Both the position numbers and the translations under genes were made by a program. The notes beneath the pieces are model-generated. The model worked only from the letters and a program-made list of their open reading frames with translations. It had not been told where the DNA came from and searched no databases. Positions 53,150 to 62,110 of a stretch of DNA of 64,000 bases are shown here, in pieces. Each line of letters begins with the position of its first letter. Position 1 is the stretch's first letter. Origin of the DNA: an uncultured Clostridia bacterium (lineage in GTDB: Bacteria > Bacillota > Clostridia > Lachnospirales > Anaerotignaceae); contig CAJUKL010000004.1 in the NCBI GenBank assembly GCA_910587195.1, forward strand, positions 1 through 64,000, in the 5' to 3' direction.

Positions 53150-53480
53150 AGAGATAGAAGGAATTCGCTAAGGTAACCGCATAAAAATTTTTGTAAAAAT
53201 TATAATGATTTGAGTTTAAAAATAACACAATTTGTGAAAAAATAGCTTATTATGAACTTAATGAAAGTCAGAAGTTTTTCCAAAGTCTACACTTTGTTCT
53301 GGTCGGTTCTAAGCAAACGTCCACTGGACGTTCAGAACACCAAACCCACAAGATTTTTGAAAAAAGCTTGACCAAAAACTTTTTCTTTTACATACAGAAT
53401 AAAAAAATTTATTGAAAAAATGGACATTCCAAAATTTTATAATTTTTATGTGGTTACCCTGTGAATCCGCTTTGTTCTTG
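53150..53480 (-). repeat. Repeat copy J with terminal inverted repeats (MITE-like)
   Basis: The ends are imperfect inverted repeats around GGTAACCGCATAAAAATT (about 53174-53191) and its partner AATTTTTATGTGGTTACC (about 53441-53458). Inside, in minus orientation, lie the modules AAGCTTTTTTCAAAAA, AACGTCCAGTGGACGTT and a tail that matches 318-421 in copy A closely. It sits in the 610-base gap between merR and the histidine kinase gene; no gene is present in the gap. Confidence 0.7.
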
Positions 53481-53637
53481 CATATCATAATTGAATATGA
53501 TATGATATGCTCAACATAAACTGATAAAATAACAAGAATATTGATAAATTTAGAGGCTTATAATCATTCATTTATGATGTATTTTATAACATAATATAAA
53601 ATACAATGAAAGATAATAGGAGGGGGAGCTGTGTTCC

Positions 53638-56187
53638 ATGTTTAAAATGACAAAACGCTTTTTTGCAGTAAGTGGTATTTGTTTAATTTTACTTTGTACT
53701 ATTGTTTTTGTGTGGGTTGGTACACTTATGAGCCAAAAAAGCGAAAACACGATTATTGACATTGGTACAATATATATGTCAGAGATGAGTAAGCAAATTC
53801 ATCAAAAATTTGATGCTATCATTGATTTGAAATTATCTCAAGCACAGGGAATTGTAAAACGTACACCACAGACAGATGAAGAATATACAGATGAGTTGGC
53901 ACAAGAATTAGCATTAAGTGCGGAAATTCGAGAATTTACTTATTTAGGACTTTATACAGAAGATGGACAAGAACAAGTACTTTATGGCAGTCATGTGGAT
54001 AGTGTAAACAAAGAAGAATTTATGGAGGTATTACATGACAAAACAAAAAGAATGACCACTGGTTTTACTGCAAACGGGCAAAAGATTTTAATGTTAGCCA
54101 TTGATGCAAACTATCCTATGAAAAATGGAAAACGTAGTTCTTCTTTGGTGGTTGGTTTACCAATGAGTTATTTAGAAGAAACACTTTTATTAGATGAAAA
54201 AAATTCTACAATGTATTTTCATATTATTCGTAAAGATGGTGGTTTTGTCATTCGTAGTGGGAGAGGTTTTCAAGAAGATTATTATACTCGAATTAGAGAA
54301 ATTTTTTCAGACCTCAATGGAAAAACAAAAGAAGATTATGTAGAAGAATTAAGGGATGCCATGAACGAAAACAGAAATTATGGAACATTGCTTATGGTAA
54401 ATGGAGTATATCAACAGCTTTATTGTTCTTCTATTCCAAATTCACAATGGTATTTGGTGGCAGTTATGCCTTATAGTGTTTTAAATGATAGTATTAGTGA
54501 ATTAAGTGATATAAGACAATATACTATATTAGAGGCTTGTGGCTTTATTTTAGCGGGAATCCTCATTATTTTTATTTTATACTTTAGAATGTCACAGCAA
54601 CAATTAAAAGAATTAGATGAAGCAAAAAAAGAAGCAATTCAAGCCAATCGAGCAAAGAGTGAATTTCTTTCCAATATGAGCCATGATATTCGCACACCAA
54701 TGAATGGTATTGTGGGTATGACAGCCATTGCCATTGCAAATATCAATGATACGATTCGAGTGAAAGATTGTTTAGGAAAAATATCATTGTCTAGTAAGCA
54801 TTTATTAGGCTTAATTAATGATGTATTAGATATGTCTAAAATTGAAAGCGGAAAATTGACCTTAAATATGCATCAGCTTTCTTTGTGCGAAACAATGGAA
54901 AGTATTGTAAATATTGTACAACCACAAATTAAAGCAAAAAATCAGCACTTTGATATTTTTATTCATAAAATTCAAACAGAAGATATTTATTGTGATGGAG
55001 TACGTTTAAATCAAGTGTTAATTAATCTATTATCAAATGCAATTAAATTTACACCAGAAAATGGTAGTATTCGTGTTTATTTAGAACAAGAAGATTCTCC
55101 TTTGGGGGAGATTTATGTAAGATGTCATTTTCGGGTAAAAGATAATGGCATTGGAATGACGCAAAAATTTCAAGAGCAAATTTTTGACCAATTTGCAAGG
55201 GAACAAAAAGAACAAGTATATAAAACAGAAGGTACTGGCTTAGGCATGGCAATCACAAAGTATATTGTTGACACTATGGGAGGCAGTATCCAAGTAAAAA
55301 GTAAACCAGAAGAAGGAACAGAATTTCATATTATTTTAGATTTAGAAAAAGCATTTACCAAAGAAGAAGATATGATTCTTCCATCTTGGAATATATTAGT
55401 AGTTGATAATAATGAAGACCTTTGTCAAAGTGCTGTCTTTTCCTTAAAAGAAATTGGAATTTATGCAGAATGGGCTTTAAATGGAAAAACAGCTGTAGAA
55501 ATGGTGGCAAAACGTCATGCAGAACATGACGATTATCAGATTGTACTTTTAGACTGGAAAATGCCAGATATGGATGGATTACAAACCATGAAAGAAATTA
55601 GAAAACAAGTAGGAGATGAAATCCCTATTTTGATTATTTCTGCTTATGATTGGAGTGATATTGAAGATGAAGCAATAGTAGCAGGTGCAAGTGGTTTTAT
55701 TTCAAAACCTTTGTTTAAATCTAATTTATTTTTGAGTTTGAGCCGTTTTATGTTAAATGAAACAGATAAAAAAGTACAAAAAAAGGAAGAAGATAAAAAA
55801 ATTTTTGTGGGAAAACGTATTTTGTTAGCAGAAGATAATGATTTAAATTGGGAAATTGCAGAGGATATTCTTTCAGAAGCTGGTTTTGAACTGGAAAGAG
55901 CGGAAAATGGTCAAGTTTGTGTAGATATGTTTCAATCATCTACTCCTAATTATTATGATATTATATTAATGGACATTCGTATGCCTGTTATGAATGGATA
56001 TGATGCTACAAAAAACATCCGCGCTTTACAACGAGAAGATGTTAATTTACCAATTATTGCAATGACAGCAGATGCATTTTCTGATGATATTCAACATGCT
56101 TTAGAAAGTGGCATGAATGAACATGTATCGAAACCGATTGATATAGATAGATTGATACAGATACTTGCAAAATATTTAAAAAAGTAA
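53638..56187 (+). CDS. Hybrid sensor histidine kinase with two receiver domains
   Basis: Membrane sensor starting the phosphorelay. An 849-residue protein: membrane segment at about 10-31, extracellular sensor about 32-295 (Cache-like by size and position), second membrane segment about 298-317, HisKA with His349 in NMSHDIRTPMNGIVGM, and HATPase (NLLSNAIKFTPENG, KDNGIGM, GTGLGMAITKYIV). Receiver 1 is at about 585-705 with Asp639 in LLDWKMPDMDG, and receiver 2 at about 726-848 with Asp779 in LMDIRMPVMNG. Receiver 1 begins VVDNN rather than the usual DD/ED pair, so its metal site may be weaker. GGAGGGGG precedes the ATG. The next genes encode an output regulator and an HPt protein. Confidence 0.93.
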   Translation: MFKMTKRFFAVSGICLILLCTIVFVWVGTLMSQKSENTIIDIGTIYMSEMSKQIHQKFDAIIDLKLSQAQGIVKRTPQTDEEYTDELAQELALSAEIREFTYLGLYTEDGQEQVLYGSHVDSVNKEEFMEVLHDKTKRMTTGFTANGQKILMLAIDANYPMKNGKRSSSLVVGLPMSYLEETLLLDEKNSTMYFHIIRKDGGFVIRSGRGFQEDYYTRIREIFSDLNGKTKEDYVEELRDAMNENRNYGTLLMVNGVYQQLYCSSIPNSQWYLVAVMPYSVLNDSISELSDIRQYTILEACGFILAGILIIFILYFRMSQQQLKELDEAKKEAIQANRAKSEFLSNMSHDIRTPMNGIVGMTAIAIANINDTIRVKDCLGKISLSSKHLLGLINDVLDMSKIESGKLTLNMHQLSLCETMESIVNIVQPQIKAKNQHFDIFIHKIQTEDIYCDGVRLNQVLINLLSNAIKFTPENGSIRVYLEQEDSPLGEIYVRCHFRVKDNGIGMTQKFQEQIFDQFAREQKEQVYKTEGTGLGMAITKYIVDTMGGSIQVKSKPEEGTEFHIILDLEKAFTKEEDMILPSWNILVVDNNEDLCQSAVFSLKEIGIYAEWALNGKTAVEMVAKRHAEHDDYQIVLLDWKMPDMDGLQTMKEIRKQVGDEIPILIISAYDWSDIEDEAIVAGASGFISKPLFKSNLFLSLSRFMLNETDKKVQKKEEDKKIFVGKRILLAEDNDLNWEIAEDILSEAGFELERAENGQVCVDMFQSSTPNYYDIILMDIRMPVMNGYDATKNIRALQREDVNLPIIAMTADAFSDDIQHALESGMNEHVSKPIDIDRLIQILAKYLKK

Positions 56188-56204
56188 GAAAGGGTTGATA
56201 GAAA

Positions 56205-58256
56205 GTGGTAAAAAGAAAAATTTTAATTGTAGATGATTCAGAAATAAATCGTTCTTTATTATCGGATATGTTATCTAGTGAATTTGATATATTGGAAGCG
56301 GAAAACGGGATGGAAGCTTCTGCTATTTTACATAATCAAGAGCATGAAATTTCTTTGATGCTTTTAGACATTGTGATGCCTGTAATGGACGGTTTTGAAA
56401 TGTTGACAGTCATGAATAAAAATGGCTGGATTAAAAGTGTTCCTGTCATTATGATTTCAGCAGAAACAGTCCCTTCTTATATGGATAAAGCATATGATTT
56501 AGGGGTGTTAGATTATATCAGCAGACCATTTGACGAAAGAGTGGTACAACGTCGTGTAACGAGTACGATTATGCTTGCTGCAAAACAAAAAGAATTAGCA
56601 CATATGGTAACAGAACAGCTTTATGAAAAAGAAAAAGATAATCGTTTGATGATTGAAATTTTATCAAATATTGTTGAATTTCGAAATGGAGAAAGTGGTT
56701 TGCATGTTTTGCATGTTCATACTTTAACAGAATTATTGTTAAAAAAATTAATAGAAAAAACAGACAAATATAATATTTCTAAAAAAGATATTTCTTTAAT
56801 TTGTACTGCTTCTGCTCTACATGATATTGGAAAAATTGCTATACCAAGTGAGGTATTGAATAAACCAGGACGTTTGACAAAAGAAGAATTTGAAATTATG
56901 AAAACACATTCTGCAGCAGGTGCAGAAATGTTAAGCCGTATTCCATTGAGAGAAAGTGACCCTTTGATACAGGTAGGTTTTCAGATTTGTAGATGGCATC
57001 ATGAAAGATATGATGGTAGAGGATATCCAGACGGACTAGAGGGAGAACAAATTCCGATTGCAGCACAAGTTGTTGCTTTGGCAGATGTCTATGATGCCTT
57101 AACAAGTGAAAGAGTTTATAAGGCAGCTTTTTCTCACGAAAAAGCAGTAGAAATGATAGTAAACGGAGAATGTGGCGTTTTTAATCCCATTTTGATGGAA
57201 TGTTTATTGGAAATTGCAGAGATTTTGAAAAAAGAATTTGGGGAAACTTCTGTAGGCGGACATCTTGAAAGAGATTTACGAGAAACGGTAGAGCAACAAA
57301 TTATGGATATTGGCGAATTAAATATGTCAGAAAGAACGTTCCGTCTGTTGGAACATGAAAGAATGAAATATGAATTTTTTGCAAATATGTCAAAAGAAAT
57401 ACAGTTTGAATATACAGCTACACCGGAAATGTTGGTACTTTCTCAGTGGGGAGCAAATTATTTAAACTTTCCAGAAGTGATATTAGACCCTAAGACAAGT
57501 GCATTTGCTACAGAAGTATTTTTAAAAGATGATTTTGAAAAATTTTTGGAAAAATTAAAAAAGACAACACCAGAAAATTCTATTATCAAGCAGACATATC
57601 TTTTAAGTATCAATGGAAATCCAAGATGGAGTGAAGTAATTGCAAAATCCATGTGGACAAATGAGGAAACACCTCAATATGAAGGTGCGATTGGTAAAAT
57701 TGTAGATATTCATGAATATTTAGAAAAAATGAATCGTTTGGAAATTGCTATGTCACAGGACTCTCTGACAGGTTTATTAAACCATACAGTGGCACAAAGC
57801 AGAATTGCAACTTATTTATCTGCACAAGATGAAAAAAAGTATATTTTGCTTTTAATTGATATTGATAATTTTAGAAAAGCAAATGATAAATATGGACATC
57901 AGTCTGGGGACGAAATTTTAAAATATATTGGCAATACCATTAAAAATAGTATCCGGAGTGCAGATATTGCAGCACGTATGGGAGGAGATGAGTTTTTAAT
58001 CTTTATGGAATATAAAGACACCACAAAACCACAAGTGGAAAGAGTCTTTCAAAAATTGCATGGAGAGTATGAAGGTTTTCAAATCAGCATTAGCATGGGA
58101 ATTGCATCTTCAGAGGAATGTGAAGTAAAAAACTATGATTCCCTGTTTAAAATGGCAGATAAGGCATTGTATGCTGCAAAACATAAAGGTGGACATATTT
58201 ATCAATTTTATGACAAAGCAGTAGAAAATGCTTGGTCTACTAGATTTTCGGAATAA
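56205..58256 (+). CDS. Response regulator with HD-GYP and GGDEF domains (c-di-GMP turnover)
   Basis: Output protein of the phosphorelay, 683 residues, starting at GTG 56205 after GAAAGGG. Receiver 1-120 with Asp55 in LLDIVMPVMDG; HD-GYP phosphodiesterase about 145-345 (ALHDIGKIAIP; HHERYDGRGYPDG; DVYDALTSERVY), with its metal-binding His/Asp residues present; a PAS-like region about 385-510; and a C-terminal GGDEF domain (DSLTGLLNH, ARMGGDEFLIF at 591-601) with an intact active site. It could both make and break c-di-GMP, with phosphorylation setting the balance. Which activity dominates is not clear. Confidence 0.93.
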   Translation: MVKRKILIVDDSEINRSLLSDMLSSEFDILEAENGMEASAILHNQEHEISLMLLDIVMPVMDGFEMLTVMNKNGWIKSVPVIMISAETVPSYMDKAYDLGVLDYISRPFDERVVQRRVTSTIMLAAKQKELAHMVTEQLYEKEKDNRLMIEILSNIVEFRNGESGLHVLHVHTLTELLLKKLIEKTDKYNISKKDISLICTASALHDIGKIAIPSEVLNKPGRLTKEEFEIMKTHSAAGAEMLSRIPLRESDPLIQVGFQICRWHHERYDGRGYPDGLEGEQIPIAAQVVALADVYDALTSERVYKAAFSHEKAVEMIVNGECGVFNPILMECLLEIAEILKKEFGETSVGGHLERDLRETVEQQIMDIGELNMSERTFRLLEHERMKYEFFANMSKEIQFEYTATPEMLVLSQWGANYLNFPEVILDPKTSAFATEVFLKDDFEKFLEKLKKTTPENSIIKQTYLLSINGNPRWSEVIAKSMWTNEETPQYEGAIGKIVDIHEYLEKMNRLEIAMSQDSLTGLLNHTVAQSRIATYLSAQDEKKYILLLIDIDNFRKANDKYGHQSGDEILKYIGNTIKNSIRSADIAARMGGDEFLIFMEYKDTTKPQVERVFQKLHGEYEGFQISISMGIASSEECEVKNYDSLFKMADKALYAAKHKGGHIYQFYDKAVENAWSTRFSE

Positions 58257-58282
58257 GGATAAAAAAGAGAGGAGTACCCACA

Positions 58283-58633
58283 ATGACAATACAAGAATGT
58301 TATAAAGAAATGGGAGCAGATTATGAAGAAGTACAAAGTCGTTTAAGAACAGAAGAAAGAATTAAAAAATTTGTATTAAAAGTATTAAATGACAAAAGCT
58401 ATAATTTATTATGCGATTCCATAGCACAGCAAAATATAGAAGAAGCCTTCCGTGCTGCACATACTTTAAAAGGAATTAGTCAAAATTTATCTTTGACAGC
58501 ATTGTATCATTCTTCTAGTGCTCTATCTGAAAAATTAAAAGCAAAGGAATATGATAAAGAAGCAGAAGAAATGTTTGAGCAGCTAAAAAAAGATTATGCT
58601 AAAACAGTAGAAGCAATTCAAAGTTTATCATAA
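58283..58633 (+). CDS. HPt phosphotransfer protein
   Basis: A 116-residue all-helical protein with the histidine phosphotransfer motif AAHTLKGISQNLSL (His60), then LYHSSSALSEKLK. It would carry phosphate from a receiver of the hybrid kinase to the HD-GYP/GGDEF regulator. AGAGGAG precedes the ATG, 26 bases after the previous gene. The three genes form a complete relay. Confidence 0.88.
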   Translation: MTIQECYKEMGADYEEVQSRLRTEERIKKFVLKVLNDKSYNLLCDSIAQQNIEEAFRAAHTLKGISQNLSLTALYHSSSALSEKLKAKEYDKEAEEMFEQLKKDYAKTVEAIQSLS

Positions 58634-58677
58634 ATCATAAAGACTTTGAAATTTATGCTTATGTTTCTTTCTAAATT

Positions 58678-58708
58678 GACGCAAAGTGATTTATAAACAC
58701 TTTGCGTC
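58678..58708 (+). promoter_or_regulatory. Palindromic hairpin/operator before yceG
   Basis: A perfect eleven-base inverted repeat, GACGCAAAGTG/CACTTTGCGTC, surrounds a nine-base loop about 40 bases before the yceG start. No T run follows, so it looks more like an operator or mRNA 5' stem than a terminator. Confidence 0.5.
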
Positions 58709-58745
58709 GCAAGAAAGTTCACATTTAGGAAAGGGGGATTTACTT

Positions 58746-60917
58746 ATGTATCAAAAAATAAAATGTAATCAAAAAGAGGACTATTTTAAATCCCTTTCTC
58801 AAAGAGATGGTGTTTATTTTTGCTGTTTTATTGGTTTCGATGAAGAATTACTTTTGTGGGAAAAAAAATTAGAAGCAGATTGTCAAAAAAATGGTGTATC
58901 TATTCATCAAAAATTATTGCAACCTGATGGAGCAACCGTGACTGCTTTTTTTGATAAAATAGGAAAATTTACCTTTACAGTAAATCAAAATTTATTTTAT
59001 GAACTTGTTGTGAAGTGGTTAGACTTTATTCCACAAATAACACAAAAAAATATTGCAGAAGCACTTTTTACTGTTTTATCTAAACAAAAAGAAAAAAATA
59101 TTAATATTTTAAAAAATGTTTTTGTAAAACTAATGTGCTGGTTAAAAACAGAGTTTCAAAATGTTTTATATCATTTGGGAGAACAAGCAAAAGTATTCTA
59201 TGAAGGGGATATTTCTAAACATGAAATTTTTATCCTAGAAGTGCTTTGCTTGAGTGGCTGTGATATTGCTTATATCAATTTTGAAAAAGAAATAAATTTT
59301 TTAAAAGGCTATGATGTAATATATGGGAAAAAAAGAGGACAACCACCAAAAAATATAGAAGCATTACAAAAGCAGCAAGAAATCAAACAAAAAATGGATT
59401 CAGTTGCAAATATCATTCAAACCAATGATTGGTTACAAGGAGATTTTTGGAAAACGATTTTTCAGACAAATAGCCAAAGAGGAAATAGAAATCATTATTA
59501 TAATTTTTTTATACAATATATTGGCGTAGATGAAAAAGAAGAATATCAAAATCGTTTGTATCAATTACAAGAGGATTGCAAACAAAGACAAAAACCTTTT
59601 GTTTTAGTAGAAGAAATCAAAAACCCTTCTATAGAAGAAAGTAATTACTTGCGTTTGCAGCACTATGAAAATAAAAAAGATATTTTGCAACAACTGTCAG
59701 AAAAAATCGTTTTGCTGGGAAATGATATGTTGCAAAATCTTTTGCAAAGAGCATTTTTTGCTACAATAGAAGAATACCAAAATGCATTAATTTATAATAC
59801 TGCATTGAAGTTAGTTTGCTGGTTAAATCGTTATAGTCATAGATTACTGGAATATTTTGATTATGAAACCTTGCCTTTATTTTTATATTATGGGGAGGAA
59901 ATTAATGAAAGTCAAATATTATTTTTAAATTTACTTTCCCATTTACCAGTAGATATTTTATATGTTTCTCCTGCAAAAACTTCCTTTGAAAGCAGCTATA
60001 GCAAAATTGTAGAATTACCCGAAAAAAACACATGGTTTCCTTTTCCACAAAAAGCAATAAAACTTAAACAAGCAACTACAGCATATCAAACAGAAAAGGA
60101 ATTAGATACCTTACTTTATACAGATACGGGACTATATCGGCAAAGACAGTTTACCCGTTCTTGTGCTGTTACTTTAAAAACAATTTATGATGAAATTTTT
60201 ATTCTTTGGAAGGAAGAAGCAAAATACCGTCCCGGCTTTGAAATTAAAAATAATAGTGTAACAATCCCTAATATTTTTGCAAAAATTAATGGTGTAAAAA
60301 ATGAAAGGGACTATGTTAAAAATATTGCAGAATTATTGACAGAAGATACAATATTTATCAAAAATTTTCCGTATATAGCAAAAATAGAAAATACTCGTTC
60401 TGTTTCAAAACTGATAAAAAATGGTAAAATATTGATAGAGGAGGTTAAAAAACAAAAAGGGTATCCCTATGACTTTTTAAGTTTAGAAACACAAAATTAT
60501 TTGCTGGAAAAAGCACAGGAAATGATAGACCTTCATTGGATTACAGTGGAAGGAATTGAATTTATGATTCTTTCTTTTGTGTTACGCTTGGATAAAATCA
60601 CCTTACAAATGATACAACAGTTTGACTTTACAAAAGAAATTCCAAAAGTGATTGTAGTTTCTGTTAATGAAACAATGGCAACCTTAGAAGATGCAATTTA
60701 TTTGCTCTTTTTAAATTTAGTAGGATTTGATATTGTAGTTTTTACACCAACGGGCTACCGCAATATTGAAAAATATATTCCTCAAAATGCCTTTGAACAA
60801 TATGAAGCAGGAGAGTATCTGTTTCAAGTGGAAATTCCAGAAAGAGGAAAACTAGAAAGAATGGCAAAAAATATGGAAAATAGTTTGCTTTATCGTTTAT
60901 TTGGAAGGAGAAAATAA
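58746..60917 (+). CDS. yceG: YceG-family protein, tellurite/toxic-anion resistance-associated
   Basis: A 723-residue cytosolic protein. The C-terminal part is typical of the YceG family seen beside telA in Bacillus: VVSVNETMATLEDAIYLLFL (residues about 637-656), then VVFTPTGYRNIEKYI and FEQYEAGEYLFQVEIPE. Family members occur in ter/tel stress modules; the reaction is unknown, and a membrane-linked stress role is inferred from context. It is larger than B. subtilis YceG (about 540). The ATG at 58746 follows GGAAAGGGGG. telA starts two bases after its stop. Confidence 0.8.
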   Translation: MYQKIKCNQKEDYFKSLSQRDGVYFCCFIGFDEELLLWEKKLEADCQKNGVSIHQKLLQPDGATVTAFFDKIGKFTFTVNQNLFYELVVKWLDFIPQITQKNIAEALFTVLSKQKEKNINILKNVFVKLMCWLKTEFQNVLYHLGEQAKVFYEGDISKHEIFILEVLCLSGCDIAYINFEKEINFLKGYDVIYGKKRGQPPKNIEALQKQQEIKQKMDSVANIIQTNDWLQGDFWKTIFQTNSQRGNRNHYYNFFIQYIGVDEKEEYQNRLYQLQEDCKQRQKPFVLVEEIKNPSIEESNYLRLQHYENKKDILQQLSEKIVLLGNDMLQNLLQRAFFATIEEYQNALIYNTALKLVCWLNRYSHRLLEYFDYETLPLFLYYGEEINESQILFLNLLSHLPVDILYVSPAKTSFESSYSKIVELPEKNTWFPFPQKAIKLKQATTAYQTEKELDTLLYTDTGLYRQRQFTRSCAVTLKTIYDEIFILWKEEAKYRPGFEIKNNSVTIPNIFAKINGVKNERDYVKNIAELLTEDTIFIKNFPYIAKIENTRSVSKLIKNGKILIEEVKKQKGYPYDFLSLETQNYLLEKAQEMIDLHWITVEGIEFMILSFVLRLDKITLQMIQQFDFTKEIPKVIVVSVNETMATLEDAIYLLFLNLVGFDIVVFTPTGYRNIEKYIPQNAFEQYEAGEYLFQVEIPERGKLERMAKNMENSLLYRLFGRRK

Positions 60918-60919
60918 AT

Positions 60920-62035
60920 ATGGCATTAAACTTAAAACCTATCAATCAGCAAACAGAAGAAAAAGAAATAGAAGAATATAACATTGTGGAACAAAGAAAA
61001 CAAATGACAGAACAACTTGTAAACTCTCAAGAAATTGATGACATTGTCAGTGCCATTGATGTTTATCAGCCACAACAATTGGTATCGTTTGGTGCAGAGG
61101 CAGCAGAAGGAATTTCAAAATGTTCTGACCAGATTTTAAATAGTATCAACATGAATCAAGTGAATGATTCTGGAGAGTTATTAAAAACTTTAGGGAAAAT
61201 TATGGACAAGTTTGATTTAGAAGAAATTGCAGAAGAAGAAAAAAAGGGTTTTTTTGGAAAACTATTTGGTGGTGCCAAAAAACAACTTGACCAAGTGCTT
61301 GCAAAATATCATACTATGGGCGATGAAGTAGACAAAATTTATATTAAGTTAAAAGAATACGAAAATGAAATCAAAAATTCTAATCAAAAATTAGAAACCA
61401 TGTTTCAGACAAATGTAGAATATTATCAAAGTTTAGTAAAATATATTTTAGCAGGAGAGCAAGGACTAAAGGAGATTGACCAATATTTAGAGCAAATGCG
61501 TGGAGAATATGAAAAAACACAGGACTCTGTGGTACAAATGGATATAATAGGATTAGAGCAAGCAAGAGCTGTGTTAGACCAACGAGTAATGGATTTACGC
61601 ATTGCAGAAAACGTAGCAATGCAATCGGTGCCAATGATGAAAACCATGCAGTTTAGCAATTTGAATTTAATACGAAAAATCAATTCTGCTTTTATTATTA
61701 CCTTACCTGTCTTTAAACAGGCATTGACACAAGCCATTTTGTTAAAACGACAAAAAATACAAGCAGAAGCAATGGCAGCATTGGATGAAAGAACAAATGA
61801 AATGTTATTAAAAAATGCACAAAATACGGTAAATCAATCCAAATTGACAACGCAATTAGCTTCTGGCAGCTCTGTAAAAATAGAAACATTAGAAAAAACT
61901 TGGCAGACGATTGTGAGCGGCATTGAAGAAACACAAAAAATACAGCAAGAGGCACAACAAAAAAGACAACAAGATATCGAAAGATTAAATCAGCTAAAAA
62001 TGGATTTTAATGAAAAAATGCATACAAATTTGTAA
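60920..62035 (+). CDS. telA: TelA-family toxic anion resistance protein
   Basis: A 371-residue helical protein of the TelA/YceH family, linked to resistance against tellurite and cell-envelope stress. Visible are VSFGAEAAEGISKCSDQIL, the segment FGKLFGGAKKQLDQVLAKY and a long coiled coil to the C-terminus with LRIAENVAMQSVPMMKTMQ, all family-typical. No signal peptide or membrane segment. Coupled to yceG and followed 75 bases later by a Ca2+-type P-ATPase gene. Confidence 0.9.
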   Translation: MALNLKPINQQTEEKEIEEYNIVEQRKQMTEQLVNSQEIDDIVSAIDVYQPQQLVSFGAEAAEGISKCSDQILNSINMNQVNDSGELLKTLGKIMDKFDLEEIAEEEKKGFFGKLFGGAKKQLDQVLAKYHTMGDEVDKIYIKLKEYENEIKNSNQKLETMFQTNVEYYQSLVKYILAGEQGLKEIDQYLEQMRGEYEKTQDSVVQMDIIGLEQARAVLDQRVMDLRIAENVAMQSVPMMKTMQFSNLNLIRKINSAFIITLPVFKQALTQAILLKRQKIQAEAMAALDERTNEMLLKNAQNTVNQSKLTTQLASGSSVKIETLEKTWQTIVSGIEETQKIQQEAQQKRQQDIERLNQLKMDFNEKMHTNL

Positions 62036-62110
62036 TGCTATACTTCTGTTTGTAATAGAGAAAATACAAAAACTGAAGAATATAGAACAAAATTAATAGG
62101 AGGGAAAACA

